Shown piece by piece: positions 12,003 through 23,465 of a stretch of 64,000 bases of DNA. Under the pieces are notes generated by a model. That model had not been told where the DNA came from. It saw nothing but the letters and a program-made list of their open reading frames with translations, and did no database searches. Each line of letters starts with the position of its first letter. Within the stretch, counting starts at the first letter, position 1. Source of the stretch: Zychaea mexicana (Eukaryota; Mucoromycota; Mucoromycetes; Mucorales; Lichtheimiaceae); contig NW_026516848.1 in assembly GCF_025766255.1 (NCBI RefSeq), positions 1 through 64,000 of the forward strand. The letters are read 5' to 3'. The position numbers were made by a program, and so were the translations under genes.

Positions 12003-12939
12003 GGCGGATGTCCCCACTTTTTATGGTGACCCAGACAGGGATGACCCCCTCAAATTTTTAGACAGGTACAAGGAGGTGTCTTTGGCTAATAACTGGCAGC
12101 ACGATCAGCGCAAGATCGATATGATGAGCCTGGCTCTGAAAGGAATCGCACGAGAATGGGATAAGGAGGAATACACCCCAACGTCAATCTATGATGACAG
12201 ATCGGATATGTGTTTTGCTAGTCAATTCAAACAAGCCTTCATGACAAGCAGATGGGTAGAACGGTACATGCAAGAGTATCGCCATCGTCAGTAACTAGCT
12301 CAAGAGAAAAGCTTAGAATATATGACGAACAAAATGGCCCTAGCACGTAGATATGAACAAGGTCAAGGAAGCAAACTACAAGTCCGTGAAAAGATCACCG
12401 ACGTCGTCTATGGCTTGAAGATCGAATATTGGGAGCAATTACCTCAACCTACACTGAGCACCTTAGTAGAGTTGAGGCAATCATTGGTCAATGCAGAGCG
12501 ACACATGAATGTCATTCGTCATACAGTTGGTCTTGGCGTGTTACCTCAAGCCAACACAGCTCATCCTGCGACAGGGTTAGCGGCGTATCACCATAGAAAT
12601 ATGGAGGCTCCTGTCCATGTTATTTTGAGACCAGTTCAAGACAAGGCAATGCCACAGCGACACCGCCCAGAAACCATACAAATCACTCAAGAACAATTGG
12701 AAAACACTTTAGCCAACGCTATGGATCGCATGGAAGCTCGGCTTCAATCGAGCATGATCAACCAGAGAGCAAGCGGACAGCGCTGCTACAACTGTCAAGA
12801 AGAAGGACATCATGCCGTGGATTGCCGCAAGCCATGTCGTATATGTAATTCATCACAACATCGATCAAACAGCTGCCCTAAGCGAGTAGGAGGCTCGGGA
12901 TCTAGGGGTCCACAGGATTTTCAACAGGGTTACCAGTGA
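12003..12939 (+). pseudogene. Gypsy gag with zinc knuckle
   Basis: The reading begins ADVPTFYGDPDRDDPLKFL, a typical Gypsy gag start, and continues in one frame to the TGA at 12937-12939. A TAA at 12292-12294 interrupts it between RHRQ and LAQEKS, where Gln would fit. Near the C terminus (about 12784-12880) is CYNCQEEGHHAVDC, a CCHC zinc knuckle that binds RNA in gag proteins, followed by a second Cys/His cluster (CRICNSSQHRSNSC). It would form the particle that packages the retrotransposon RNA. Start codon not certain. Confidence 0.78.
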
Positions 12940-14240
12940 AGACAGGCGAGGCGGCCAACAATCCAAAAATAAATCCTGTCAATTCTATCCAATCGGTATA
13001 TGCAACGAGGGAAGACGATGCAGTAGCACATTAGACAAGAGGCAACAAACGCGACCATGAACCAGAGGAAGAGCACATGAATGTAGACTAGGTTGAACAA
13101 GGACCAGTAACATCAGTAGGAGCTAGAGCAGATGACCGATATCTTAAACTGGTGGAAAACCTTGAGAAGGCGAGATGAGCAAAAGCAAAGTATAAGCAAG
13201 CGGACGACGAAGCTAGAGCACGAGGAGAACTCCCGCTGTCGTATCAAGGCAAAGCAATGCAGGCGTTTCCGTTGATCCTGAACGAAAACAATTAAGTGAG
13301 ATAATTCGACGTCAATCAGGCCCTATGAGAGGCTACCATTAATATGCCTCTACCACAGCTCATGTACTACTCACCAGTGATACGCAACGACGTGATCAAG
13401 GCATTTGGTGTGACAACTAGTACAGCGACAGCTAGACAGGCAATTCATCCAACTGAAGCTGCGAGTCATTATCAAGTCAATGTCGTGAGTGAGGCCCCTA
13501 GAATCATTGACACCACTACGACTGAGGACGTCTATGAACTACAAGCTATATTTGGTATCCTTGAAGGACTTTTAGAAGCTATACCTATATTAATCGACTG
13601 AGGCACGCACATCTCAATTCTACCTGAAGCATTGATAAAATCCACACATCTGGTAGATAAGATGAGACCTATAAAGCGATGAATCAAATTTGGTGGTGGA
13701 ACAATAGAATGTCCAGTAGGCGCAGTAGAAGCTGAATTGACCTTATCCAAGGATCTAAAGGTAAAACACTGGTTTCAAGTGGTCGCCAATCCCAATACGC
13801 CATTCATTCTTGGTCTGGACTTTTTATATCATACCAAGGCAGTGGTAGATCCTTATCACCAGATCCTGACTTTCGCAGAGACTTAAGACACTGAAGGCAA
13901 TGCTATACAAATACCCTCTTACTGGGGTTTTGGACCAAAATCAATGGCGTCCGCCAAAACAGCAGACGAGGACCTAGTTTTTGTGTGTTTGATGAGTGAA
14001 GCAGGAGAGGATGTAGTGACCTTAGAGTCAGATCTTGTCCTTAACAAAGGAGAGATACTTGCTATGGAACTCAAGATAGAAGGGCTGCACTAAGCGATAG
14101 ATAGACATCGAGTGTTAGAGACACATGAGACCGGTAAGCATGAAATTATTATCTGCCCCTCGAAGATACATCAAGATGGAACGACCACAATGATCATTGC
14201 TAATCGCAGTGGACAATGCATTGGTGTCAAGGCCAGCGAC
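12940..14240 (+). pseudogene. Gypsy pol start: linker and aspartic protease, decayed
   Basis: The first part (12943-13300) reads as a charged linker with two TAG and one TGA. The protease follows: AIPILID-stop-GTHISILP near 13575-13625, where the catalytic DSG/DTG triplet has TGA in place of Ser/Thr, then a downstream flap-like region, and PFILGLDFL near 13803-13829, the ILG-type motif typical of retropepsins. Several later stops (13885-13887, 14092-14094) precede the nested insertion. Retropepsins cleave the gag-pol polyprotein; this one has lost its active-site codon. Confidence 0.7.
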
Positions 14241-14244
14241 GTGA

Positions 14245-16245
14245 TAGAAGAACAAACAATTACTATAGTTAATAAAAAATACAATATTTTTATTTTTTTT
14301 ATAGTATAATATTATTGAGTAAATATAATTTAAACATTTTATTTTCTCATTTTCTTATAGAAGAAATATTACTTAAAATATATTATATCACTATAGTAAC
14401 TTTTTTTTTCTATTTCTGGGACTTTTAAACAAATATAATATACAGTAATAAATTTTTATTTGTTGCTAAGTTACATATTTTTAATTCCAAAATTGAATTT
14501 TATATATAGTTTAAAATTATTACCCAATATAGGATTTAATTATGAAGTCGGACATTGAAATTATGAATGAATATACTAGTAAAAATGATGAAAATATAAT
14601 AAACTTAAAAAATGAATTAAAAGATGAGATTAATAAATTAGTTTTAAATCAATGGTCTTTTTTTAATGAAAACTGGAAAATTATAAATTATAAATATAAG
14701 CATAGAACTGAAATAAAAAATATAAAATTTATAGATGAAGTAAAAGAAGATTTATTACAAAAATTAGGTTATACAAGTGTATTTTTTTTCCTAAATAATT
14801 TATATTCAAATATTGAATACCCATTACCATATATAGAAATCGAAAAAGGTTTAATGTTAATATTTCATTTAACATCTGGATAGACTAGTAAAGATATATA
14901 AAAATATACTCATATACTAGCTTTTATGCATTTTATAAGAAATTTTAAATTACAAATTATGATTCGTTAGATAAAAAAGTTAATTATTATTTATTAAATA
15001 TGTTCTCAAATATGAAAATAAGAATTTTATCAGTATTAATTAAAAACCCTAAAAATTTTAAAAATATTACACTATTATTAGATGGACATAATAGCTCTAT
15101 TTCTTACAATAAACCAAATATATCAATACAAAAACGGTGGTCATATAAATTAAAAAGTTCTGGTATTAGAATATAAGTTGTTTCAGATATAAATAATATG
15201 GTAATATATGTATCTTATAGTGATTTATGTGGAAAAGTTAATGATGGTATAATGTTTCTAAATATGAAATTATATAATAAAATTTTAAAGCAAGACTGTA
15301 TAGCTATTGATGGAGGTTACACCTTATTTATAAAACAATTTGAGGATTTATGCAATAATAAAGGATATGATTTAGATGATAATAATTTTTTCTATCTAAT
15401 TAGAAAAGAAGTAAATGAAAAATTAAATGAACAAGAAATATATTATAATAAAGTCTTTGGAAGTTTTAGAAGTAAAATAGAAAATCAATTTCAAGAATTA
15501 TTTAATAAGTTTAAAAGATTTAGTAATAATAACTCAACATTAAAGACAGATGATATTAAATATATAAATTTACAAATCAAAGTAGCATTTTTATTAAAAA
15601 ATATAAAAAATTTTTCAAATATATTTAATATTATTACATAAGAACATTATAAATTATGGAAAACTGATAACTTTGATTTTCCATAAGAAAATAGATTAAT
15701 TGATATTGTTTATAATAATGAAATGAAACAGATTAATAAATTTAAAATATTAACAGAAATACAAAATGATTTTTTAAAATTAGATATAAATGAAAATATA
15801 ATTATTGATGAAAATATAAATTCTACTAATAATAATAATAATGACAATGAAAATGAAAATAATATAACTGAAGAAAGTGATTTAGACTATCCCGAATTAA
15901 AAAAAGTTATTAAAAAAAGAAGAAAAAGATTATATAAATCAAATAAAAAAATAGAAAATATGAGAAACCTAAATAAAGATGATAATATATATGAAATAGA
16001 AAACATAATTGAACATAAAATAGAAAATAATAAATATTCCTTTTTTGTTAAATAGAAAGGTTATGATAATAATGATAATTCTTGGGTTAAAGAAAATGAT
16101 TTTTATGAAAAACAAATTATTAAAGATTATTTTAAAGAAAAAATATTATATATTAAATTTAAACATCAATTCTTAAATGTATAAAAATTAAACTATAGTA
16201 TAATTATTATTCTATATTTTTGGATTATTTTATAAATATAGATTG
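14245..16245 (+). mobile_element. Chromodomain-DDE transposon, copy 1 (inside Gypsy)
   Basis: AT-rich insert between the two Gypsy pol fragments. Its outer bases, near AGAACAA on the left and TTGTTCT on the right, resemble the ends of copy 3 (35145-37377). It encodes the transposase at 14542-16184. Because Gypsy coding sequence lies on both sides, the insertion clearly postdates the retrotransposon. Exact ends are uncertain by several bases, and no convincing target duplication is visible. Confidence 0.7.
14542..16184 (+). pseudogene. DDE transposase with C-terminal chromodomain, copy 1
   Basis: ATG at 14542; about 545 codons with several stops. The N-terminal ~110 residues (HRTEIKNIKFIDEVKEDLLQ...) precede a catalytic core: LLLDGHNSSI near 15072-15101 (first Asp), an Asn/Asp pair near 15190-15200, IDGGY near 15305 (second Asp) and FGSFRSKIENQFQELF near 15459-15506 (Glu region). 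The order resembles DDE_Tnp_4. After an Asn/Glu-rich spacer comes a chromodomain (YEIENIIEHK...KGYDNNDNSW) at about 15991-16110. Compared with copy 3, stops here replace Tyr (TAT to TAG), Lys, Gln (CAA to TAA, twice) and the chromodomain Trp (TGG to TAG). Dead copy. Confidence 0.78.
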
Positions 16246-16259
16246 TTCTACATAGGTGC

Positions 16260-16857
16260 TATACGCCGAATCAAGGAGATGCTGCCCCACCCCACCATTG
16301 AAACTATTGAGGAAGCTATGCATCAGTTACGAGAAATCGTATAGTATCTGGATCATCCACCGCCTAAGGCAGAAATGGCTTCAATCTTCGTCAACCTGGA
16401 GCCAGAAGAAAACTCTGTCATAAATATGGCCTCTGCCACACCAACAAAGGAATTCAACATCAATCCAAGCCTCGCACCATAAGAGATGAAGTCGATACAA
16501 TAAGTTTTAGACAAGTATCAGGCTAGATTTGTTAGCTCATTGGCTGAGGTTGGGGAGCTTAAGGTACCTCCGTATGACATCGAGGTCAAGGAAGGTGTAT
16601 GCCCTAGGAAAGTCACCCCATATGCCATTCCCGTGGAAGCGAACAAGTGGTTGAAAGGATATTTGGACCAGCTTGAAGAACTGGGCTTCATTGAGCATAG
16701 CTCTGGACCCTGGGGCACCGGAACAGTTCTGATACCTGCAGACGTTGACAAGCGTACCCCTCGTATAAAAAGGAAAGCCAAGCCCATCTCAAAGACGCCT
16801 AGAATCAGAAATTCTAGATATGGCCCTGCAGTACCGGTTTGGGTGTACTAAGTAGAA
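16260..16857 (+). pseudogene. Gypsy pol: start of reverse transcriptase, truncated
   Basis: Resumes Gypsy pol after the nested element. TAG at EIV-stop-YLD and two TAA (LAP-stop-EMKSIQ-stop-VLDKYQ) interrupt it, all at positions that read well as Gln. From 16531 the frame is open: VPPYDIEVKEG, TPYAIPVEANKWLKGYLDQL, GFIEHSSGPWGTGTVLIPA. This is the classic N-terminal fingers segment of Gypsy RT just before the catalytic palm. It is lost after 16857, where Merlin B begins, so no YVDD-type motif is present. Confidence 0.8.
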
Positions 16858-16942
16858 ACTGGGTGACCGTAAGAATTTACCCGGGGTGACTGCTTTTTCT
16901 CGAAAAGTGACTGTTTTTCCTCGACTACTATATATAAAAAGG

Positions 16943-17010
16943 TGGGTGCGAAAGTGGTTAAGGCATCAGCTTACGACCCAGAAGATCAAGAGTTCCAATC
17001 CCTCAGCAAC
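16943..17010 (+). ncRNA. tRNA-like sequence near the left end of Merlin B
   Basis: Second copy of the tRNA-like block (A box TGGTTAAGGCA, B-box-like AGTTCCAATCC). It lies about 80 bp inside the terminal repeat and points into the element. Stem pairing is imperfect, so a working tRNA is unlikely; an internal Pol III promoter is possible. Confidence 0.5.
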
Positions 17011-17325
17011 CAATAAGTATAAACCTCATTTCTGGCTTACCTAAATGTTTCTAGAGTATAGGAAAATAGAATTACATATAGAGTCACATATAAGCAGTAA
17101 TCTCAGCTGAAAAGAAGGCCAGATTTGTAAGAAAATTTGTTACTTATTTTTATGTTACTATAAATATATATAAGATAGAAATAATAGAGTGGTATTTATA
17201 TAAGAGTAAGATATAGAATAGATAAGATAGAAAAGGGTTTGCAAGGTAGCATAAGTAGAGAGAGAATGAAAAGGAGGAAGGAGTAAAAGTAGAGAAAAAG
17301 AGTGAAGAAGGGAAGGAAAATAAGG

Positions 17326-18972
17326 CTAATCTTCTATATTAACTTCCTCATTACTACTATTTTCATCCTCATCACTAATAATAGTAATAATATTATTATT
17401 ACTTGTTTGTTGTACTTGTTGTACTTTTGTGCTTGTTGCCGATGTTGTTTATACAGCTGATTTAGCTGAGAAATCAACTGCCATTGCTGCTGTAAGAGCT
17501 GTTGCTGTTGTTGGACCTATTGGTCTTTTTGCTCCAATTTAGATTACAGCTGTGTTATTTGCTGTTGTTGTTGCTTAAAAGCTGCTGCATCTGTAAATGT
17601 TGTTGTTGTTGTCTTTGCTCTTGCTGCTCAGATTGCTGTTGTGACTGGCGTTGTTGCTGTCTATGTCATTGTTGTTATTGCTGCTCTTGCTGCTGTCTCC
17701 TTTTATCCCAACACTCTATATGCTGTAGAACTCTTTGTCTTTGCAGATTAAGAAGGGCCTTATTTTACTGTTCTTGTTGCTGTTGATCTTCTTCTTCTTC
17801 TTCTTCTACTTCTTCTCTTTCCTCTTCAAGGTTAAGGGGGTCTATATTACCCTCCTCTTGGTCTAGATCATCTCCTTCTTCTACTGGTACTTCAGAGAAA
17901 GGTTCTAAGAGCCTAACAGCATCATCAGTACAACCCTCAAAAGGTAGCTGCTGATCACTAGGATCTATGAAATATGATTCCCTTATAACACAGAGAAAAT
18001 GATTCCATAGATCATCAGCAAACTGCCTTTGCCAAATAAACCAAAAAAGCTGCTTTTTAACTAGCTTTCTAGTTCTATAGTTCCGGGCAATGAGCTGCTT
18101 TATCCCACCCCAATTGCCTAAAAGAGAGTATTAGATAATATATAAAAGGAGAAGATTTTTTTAAGAGTTACCTTCAATAGTGTTGGTATGGATCTGTGTA
18201 GCAGGAATAACAAAATATAGCTCATGGTTCACCAGATGATGCATATAACCCATCCTCTCTAACCGTTGGGTATTATAGGTGCCCATCCATCAGAGTAAAT
18301 AATTGATCTAGGAAAGATATACTTTTGGATCAAGTGCTCTAATGTAGGGTGGTTGCACCGGTCTACATTCACCATTATGATACGTTTTTCTTATGTACGT
18401 TCTACTGCCCCCAAACCCAAACACCTTCAACATGGCTACTAATACCATTGGCAGATGGCTTTCTTTTGCCAAACTTCGATTCGTCGATCTCCACAATAAT
18501 TCCTGGGCCACCAATTGGTTCACCTATAATATTATTAGTTATAAAATATAATAATTAAAGTAGAAAGAGAAATATACATACCTTCGAATATACTCTCCAT
18601 ATCTTCAATGATTAGTTGAAAGTAATGATATCTTATTTGGCGAACTGTCTCCCAAGCTAGTTTAGTCTTATTAATAATATTAGTAGCACTAGTATTATTT
18701 AATAATTCTAAACCAATTTGTAAGACAACATGTGGAGGTACATTCCGGTGTTGAAAAAAGGAATGAGTCCAAACAGTCTGCTCCAAATTACAGCTAGTAC
18801 ATCGGAAACTGCCATTTGCTCCTCTAGACCAAGAAAGAGGCATATCTTGGTCACAGTTAAGGCACTTCATTCTACGCTAAAAAATGCCTTCTTCATATAG
18901 ATACTGAATACAAGCCTCAGTATTTAAGAAGTAAGGCTCAGTAGGTATAGGGATATTGTTGTAGATTGGCAT
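17326..18972 (-). pseudogene. Merlin transposase with acidic and poly-Gln tail
   Basis: ATG at 18972. A zinc ribbon (CLNCDQDMPLSW...FRCTSC, about 18770-18870) is followed by an HTH-like region, then an intron at 18524-18581. The catalytic core contains IVEIDESKFGKRK (first Asp), MVNVDRCNHPTL, IIYSDGW (second Asp) and HTNTIEGNWGGIK (the HTNxxE-type motif). These place it in the Merlin/IS1595 superfamily. A second intron lies near 18125-18170. Beyond the catalytic domain come ~40 acidic residues and ~130 residues dominated by Gln, unusual for this family. The frame is broken near 18415 and 18275 and by TAG at 18877-18879, where Gln fits, plus TAA/TAG codons among the Gln repeats. Ends at TAG 17326-17328. 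Confidence 0.82.
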
Positions 18973-20155
18973 ACTCTAACTAGTTAGTACCTTTACTTTT
19001 ATACTTAACTCTCCTTTGAAAGAATACGTAATAATAGTTTTTTTTATGTATAGAGATGTAGTTGTATATGTGTATAAGTGTTTGAATAAAGGTAATTAGA
19101 TATAGGTAGGAGAAAGAGTAGATGTAGTAGATGTAAATAGTGTTAAGGGTTCAGTTTGTTTTTTTCTCGTGAGGAAACTGGGAAGACCAAAGAAAAAAAA
19201 AGAAATCTCAAAAAGATATTGTATTTATACCTTATAAATATACGTCACATAATTCAAATTCAGCTCCGATTTATTCCATTAATAAAAGTCACAATCTAAA
19301 TTTGGGTATATTAAAGTATTTTTGTTACTTAAGTATTATCTAGCAACTACTGATATTTTCTATCATCAAGTACTCATATCTTATGAGATACTCATTCATT
19401 TCATATAAAACAAATAGTTTTAAGTTTACTATACATTATATTACGACAGATGCTCTTTGCAAATTTTTTAGATATCTATAAAGTATTCTACTACATTGTA
19501 AATAGATATACAAAAAGTATAATACTATAAATGTATAAGCAATGGGATCATCCATAGACGTACTATACAGAAGCATATGCTTTTATACTTATTGGAACAA
19601 GGAAAAAAAGCTGCATCTGATGGTATATTATTTATATGAAAATAACAAGAATTGATTGGATAACAGCAAATGTCGTAGCAAGATTTGATAGTGACACACT
19701 GTTTCCTTTTTGGATTTTCCCGCTCACTTTTTGATGTATTTCATAGCCATTTCTTCTACCTGTTTCTGTTCCTTCATATTGTAACTCAATCATCCCTTCG
19801 CCGTTATTCTATAGCTACTTCTTCCTAATTCATCCATTCACTCACTAGAGCTCAATCCACTATCCAACATTAGCTACAGCTATTCTTTCTATCTTCTTCT
19901 GTCGTGCAGCCGACCTTATATACATTATCCACTATATCTTGCATTCATTGTAGTATTCATCATTTTCATATTACCTTGGACAAAACATATAAATACCCTT
20001 CCTCAGTATATACAATAAAGGATCATCTTCGAAGTCATCTTTTACACTCTCTTTATTCTTGACACCTCTCTTTCTATTGGCTACGGAACTGACCCGCCAA
20101 AAGGATTCGACACAAAAACCAGTTCTCCAAAAAAAAAATACATTAAAATTTGGCA

Positions 20156-20221
20156 AAAGGGGGATTCGAACTCACGCTGCTTGACACAAGGCAAGTGCGT
20201 TAGACCACTTCACCATCGCAA
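20156..20221 (-). ncRNA. tRNA-like sequence near the right end of Merlin B
   Basis: On the minus strand it shows an A-box-like TGGTCTAACGC and a clear B box GAGTTCGAATCC. It differs in sequence from the left tRNA-like block but occupies the mirror position and also points inward. The acceptor stem does not pair well, so I read it as a tRNA-derived relic rather than a tRNA gene. Confidence 0.5.
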
Positions 20222-20859
20222 AGGTTTTAAAAAAGTTAAACTATACAAGTGTCCCATTGCTGTAGCCCTGTAAAACGTTTAGACACCAGAAAAACCATTT
20301 ACCACTCTATTTCCTTTTTAAGAAGTCACGTGATGTAAGCCACTTATAAGCCACCAAGCCACTGGGTAAATTCTTACAGTCACCTGAAATATCCATGGTT
20401 ACGCCATTACCAACTGATGATTGCGACATGTTATTGCTCAAGGATTCATAGAGAGCAATCATACTAGCTACTATATTTGAAGTCAAATATCACTATTACT
20501 ATACTGATGCTTGGAAAAGTAGCTTATAAAATACCATCCTACTGTGTCTCGCCTCTTAATACAACATGATCACGCTCATTGTGGTTTTGCCGTACTCGAT
20601 ATGTCACCAACTCATAACCCCGTGGGTTTGACCTACTGTACGTTCGATAGTAGTAAGCAACCATACGTCTATTGCTTGCCATTATGCATCAACAAAAAAG
20701 CGGATGTAGATAAAAGATTAACCTCAAAAGAATTCACTTTTATATAAGAAAAAGCTTCCTATGAACAGGGTCGTCTTTAATAATTCAGGGGTTGTTGCTC
20801 CTACACTGTCCCTAACTTTTCAAATCTCTACTTAATTGCATTAGTCATTCACAATGATG

Positions 20860-23465
20860 GGGGATATCCAACTCCAATTAGATATTAGATAATACTATTG
20901 GCTGTAAGAAATCTATTGGCTGTAAAAATCCAAATTGTACAAAAAATTGAATTTTGTGTATATATAAAAATAATTGGTAAGAAAGGAATGCTAGGTATGA
21001 ATTCACATTATGTTATATACCAGTTGAAGAAAATATTGTAAATAGTACTGAATTTATAGCAAGGTAATGAATATAGGTTTCGAGAGCATTTAATAGAAAT
21101 GTTATCAGAAAACTATTAATTTATGCCAAGAAATAAATTTTAAACTCAATAACTTTTTTGAATTTTTATATTTGAAAAAAGAAATTGTTTCAAAGATTCA
21201 ATAAAAATGGTTACATTAAATGAATTCCTCCCAATCAACCATACCCAATTATGTAATAATCTTAACAAAGAATTAGATGTATTTATGGAAAATGAATGGA
21301 TTCTTACATTAATAAAAATATTATAGAAAAATTAAAGATGAAAATACAAAATAAAATAAAGTCATTGTTTTCAACAGACTACTTTTTATACTTGAGCATG
21401 AATAATGATTTTTGTACCTATAAATTTAAAAAAGGAAAACGTGATGGTTAGTTTTGTGGTAGAAAAATCAGAACAAATTTACCTAATAGTAAAAAGGATT
21501 ACCTTTGCTGTCAACATAGTAAGCTTCATATTCCTTAAAATAAAAAACTTGTTGTTTATAAATCTAATAACACTGAAGATGAGGAAATTGAAAAAAAAGA
21601 AAACAAGAAAAAGAAAAAAACTAAACCTATTAAAGTTATTATAGGAAACCCATTTTATTTATATTTCAATTTTATATTTCAATTCAATCATTCCTTAAAT
21701 ATAATCAATATTTACAAATAATATAGTATCAATGATATATTACCCAGAGTATGCAATTTTATAATATACCAAGATTATGCTTATTGATATATTCCTTCAA
21801 TAAATCCTTTTGATTAAATTTATCAATTGATAACCAACTGTTATCATTAGCACTATATCCAACCCATTTTACTTCAAACAAATATGTACAATTTTCAGTT
21901 TTATGCTTAATAATCTCTTCTATTTCATATGATGCCATTACTTGTTGTTTCCCTTTATTTCACTTTCTTTTTTTACTATGCTCATTAGATCTTGGAACAT
22001 CATCATTATCACTATTACTCTGATTTGAATTATTATTAGATTCATTATCAACATTCATTTCTTCATTTGATATAGCCATATTAAGCAGGTTATTTTGTAA
22101 TCTGATCATTTTATCCAGTTTATCTTTATTTTGTTTATCATTGCTGACCACTATATCAATTAGTTTATGCTCTACTGGAAAATCATTACTGTGCCATAGT
22201 TTATGGTGTGGTAAAATAGGAATATTGAACATTTCTACAAATTCTGTAGTATTTTTAATAAACAAGCTACACGAAATTGCAGATTATAGTATTTTATGTT
22301 ATCCATTTTAACAACTGACTTGTTATTATTGAATCAGCAGAATTTATTCCCAATTTCCGAAGATTTGTTTCTCAACTTTTGTCCTAAAACTTTCAAATGT
22401 CTTATTAAAATGATCCTCAGTAATCGTTAAGGGCTCATTTACATTTTTACATATAGGGTATACAAAATTATCATGACTAAAGTTATATCCTTTTTCATTA
22501 GCAAGCTCTGTAAATTGCGTGATAAATAAAGTATATATACCATCAACTGCCATTATGTCATTCTCATGCATATATTTAAATAATTTCATGTTTAAAAACA
22601 TGCTACCATCTGAGCTATCAGAACAAAAGTCACTTTTAGAAGTATAAATAATCATATCATTCATATCACTAACAAATTGGGTACGTATTCCATTCTTCTT
22701 AAATTTATAAGAATATATTCTTTGAAAGTGGTCAATTTCAGTATCTACATAGTTAATTCTTGAATCATGGCCATCCAATATAAGTGTTACATATTTAAAT
22801 AAATTGGGATTATGCTTTCTAGCAGATAGAATACGTAATTTGATAGATGAAAACATGTTATTCATTGAATCATTTACTATTTTGTTGATTCGTTTGTAGT
22901 TGTCCTCATCCATCCAAAACTTTTTTAAAAATGTATGAAATGTGCTATGTGGTGAGTATTTTTCAAATTTTTCACCACATACTCCAGAGACTAAATGATA
23001 TAATAAAAACAATCCTTTTTCAATTTCAAAGTAAGGTCCGGGATATTCCTTGTTTGTATATAAAACTACTAGAAAATATAATACAGCAACATAACCTAAT
23101 TTACATAATAATTCATCCTTAATTTTTATTTATGAATTTAATATGTCTCAAATCAGTTCTATGTTTATATTTATTATGTACAGTAGGCCAGTTCCATTCT
23201 AGGAATTACCAATAATTTGCAATAATTGAGTTTACTTCATTTGTTATCAGTGGTGTATAGTTTGTTGTATCCATTGGGTCGTTCTTTGTTTATATTATGG
23301 ATTTTTGATTTTTATAATCATTAAATACATGATTTTGGTCACATGATGTCATAAAATTGATAAAATATCAAAATGTATGATATAATTTAATATGGCAGCA
23401 AGCAATTTATTAGATTTATCAAAAACTATTGTAAATTTATAGCCAATTTGGTACTGCACATCCCG
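20860..23465 (-). mobile_element. Chromodomain-DDE transposon, copy 2
   Basis: Its borders are defined by comparing the interrupted Plavaka end with the uninterrupted one at 40920-40990. It is flanked by TGATG at 20855-20859 and 23466-23470. The outer bases GGGGATATCCAACTCCAA and, from the other side, CGGGATGTGCAGTACCAA form imperfect inverted repeats. Contains the transposase at 21759-23250; 20870-21758 is AT-rich and mostly non-coding. Confidence 0.75.
21759..23250 (-). pseudogene. DDE transposase with C-terminal chromodomain, copy 2
   Basis: The same protein family as copies 1 and 3, clearly diverged. In order: HRTDLRHIKFIN near 23150, EYPGPYFEIEKGLF near 23030, LILDGHDSRI near 22780-22750 (first Asp), TQFVSDMNDMIIY near 22680-22650, VDGIYTLFI near 22545 (second Asp), and FESFRTKVEKQ near 22390 (Glu region). 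An Asn/Ser-rich spacer follows, then a well-preserved chromodomain at 21940-21790 (YEIEEIIKHK, YLFEVKWVGY, NDNSW), ending at TAA 21759-21761. Frameshifts near 22360 and 22255 and stops near 23200 and 22320 inactivate it. Chromodomains bind methylated histone H3 tails in known proteins; here that suggests targeting to heterochromatin (inference). Confidence 0.78.

Larger units (their letters stand above)
11311..16860 (+). mobile_element. Gypsy-type LTR retrotransposon, 5' half, with nested insertion
   Basis: Holds a Gypsy gag (12003-12939), a pol start with aspartic protease (to ~14240) and the beginning of reverse transcriptase (16260-16857). It is cut by Merlin B at 16861, so most of RT, RNase H, integrase and the 3' LTR are absent. 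Chromodomain-DDE copy 1 sits inside it at ~14245-16245. The stretch 11311-12002 should contain the 5' LTR and leader, but without a 3' LTR its borders cannot be fixed; a possible primer-binding region lies near 11785. The coding region carries many TAA/TAG and a few TGA codons. Confidence 0.75.
16861..20385 (-). mobile_element. Merlin B, complete-length Merlin (IS1595-like) element
   Basis: Ends with matching 22-bp inverted repeats: GGGTGACCGTAAGAATTTAC at 16861 and, reversed, AGGTGACTGTAAGAATTTAC ending at 20385. It encodes one spliced Merlin-type transposase on the minus strand (17326-18972). tRNA-like sequences face inward at both ends. The left neighbour is Gypsy and the right neighbour is a Plavaka element, so no shared target duplication is seen; one flank has probably been rearranged. 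The interval 18973-20150 is AT-rich and has no gene that I can identify. Confidence 0.83.

Noticed and set aside
17502..17786. Cys/Leu-rich frame of 94 codons
   Set aside because: Same cause: antisense of the Gln repeat in Merlin B.
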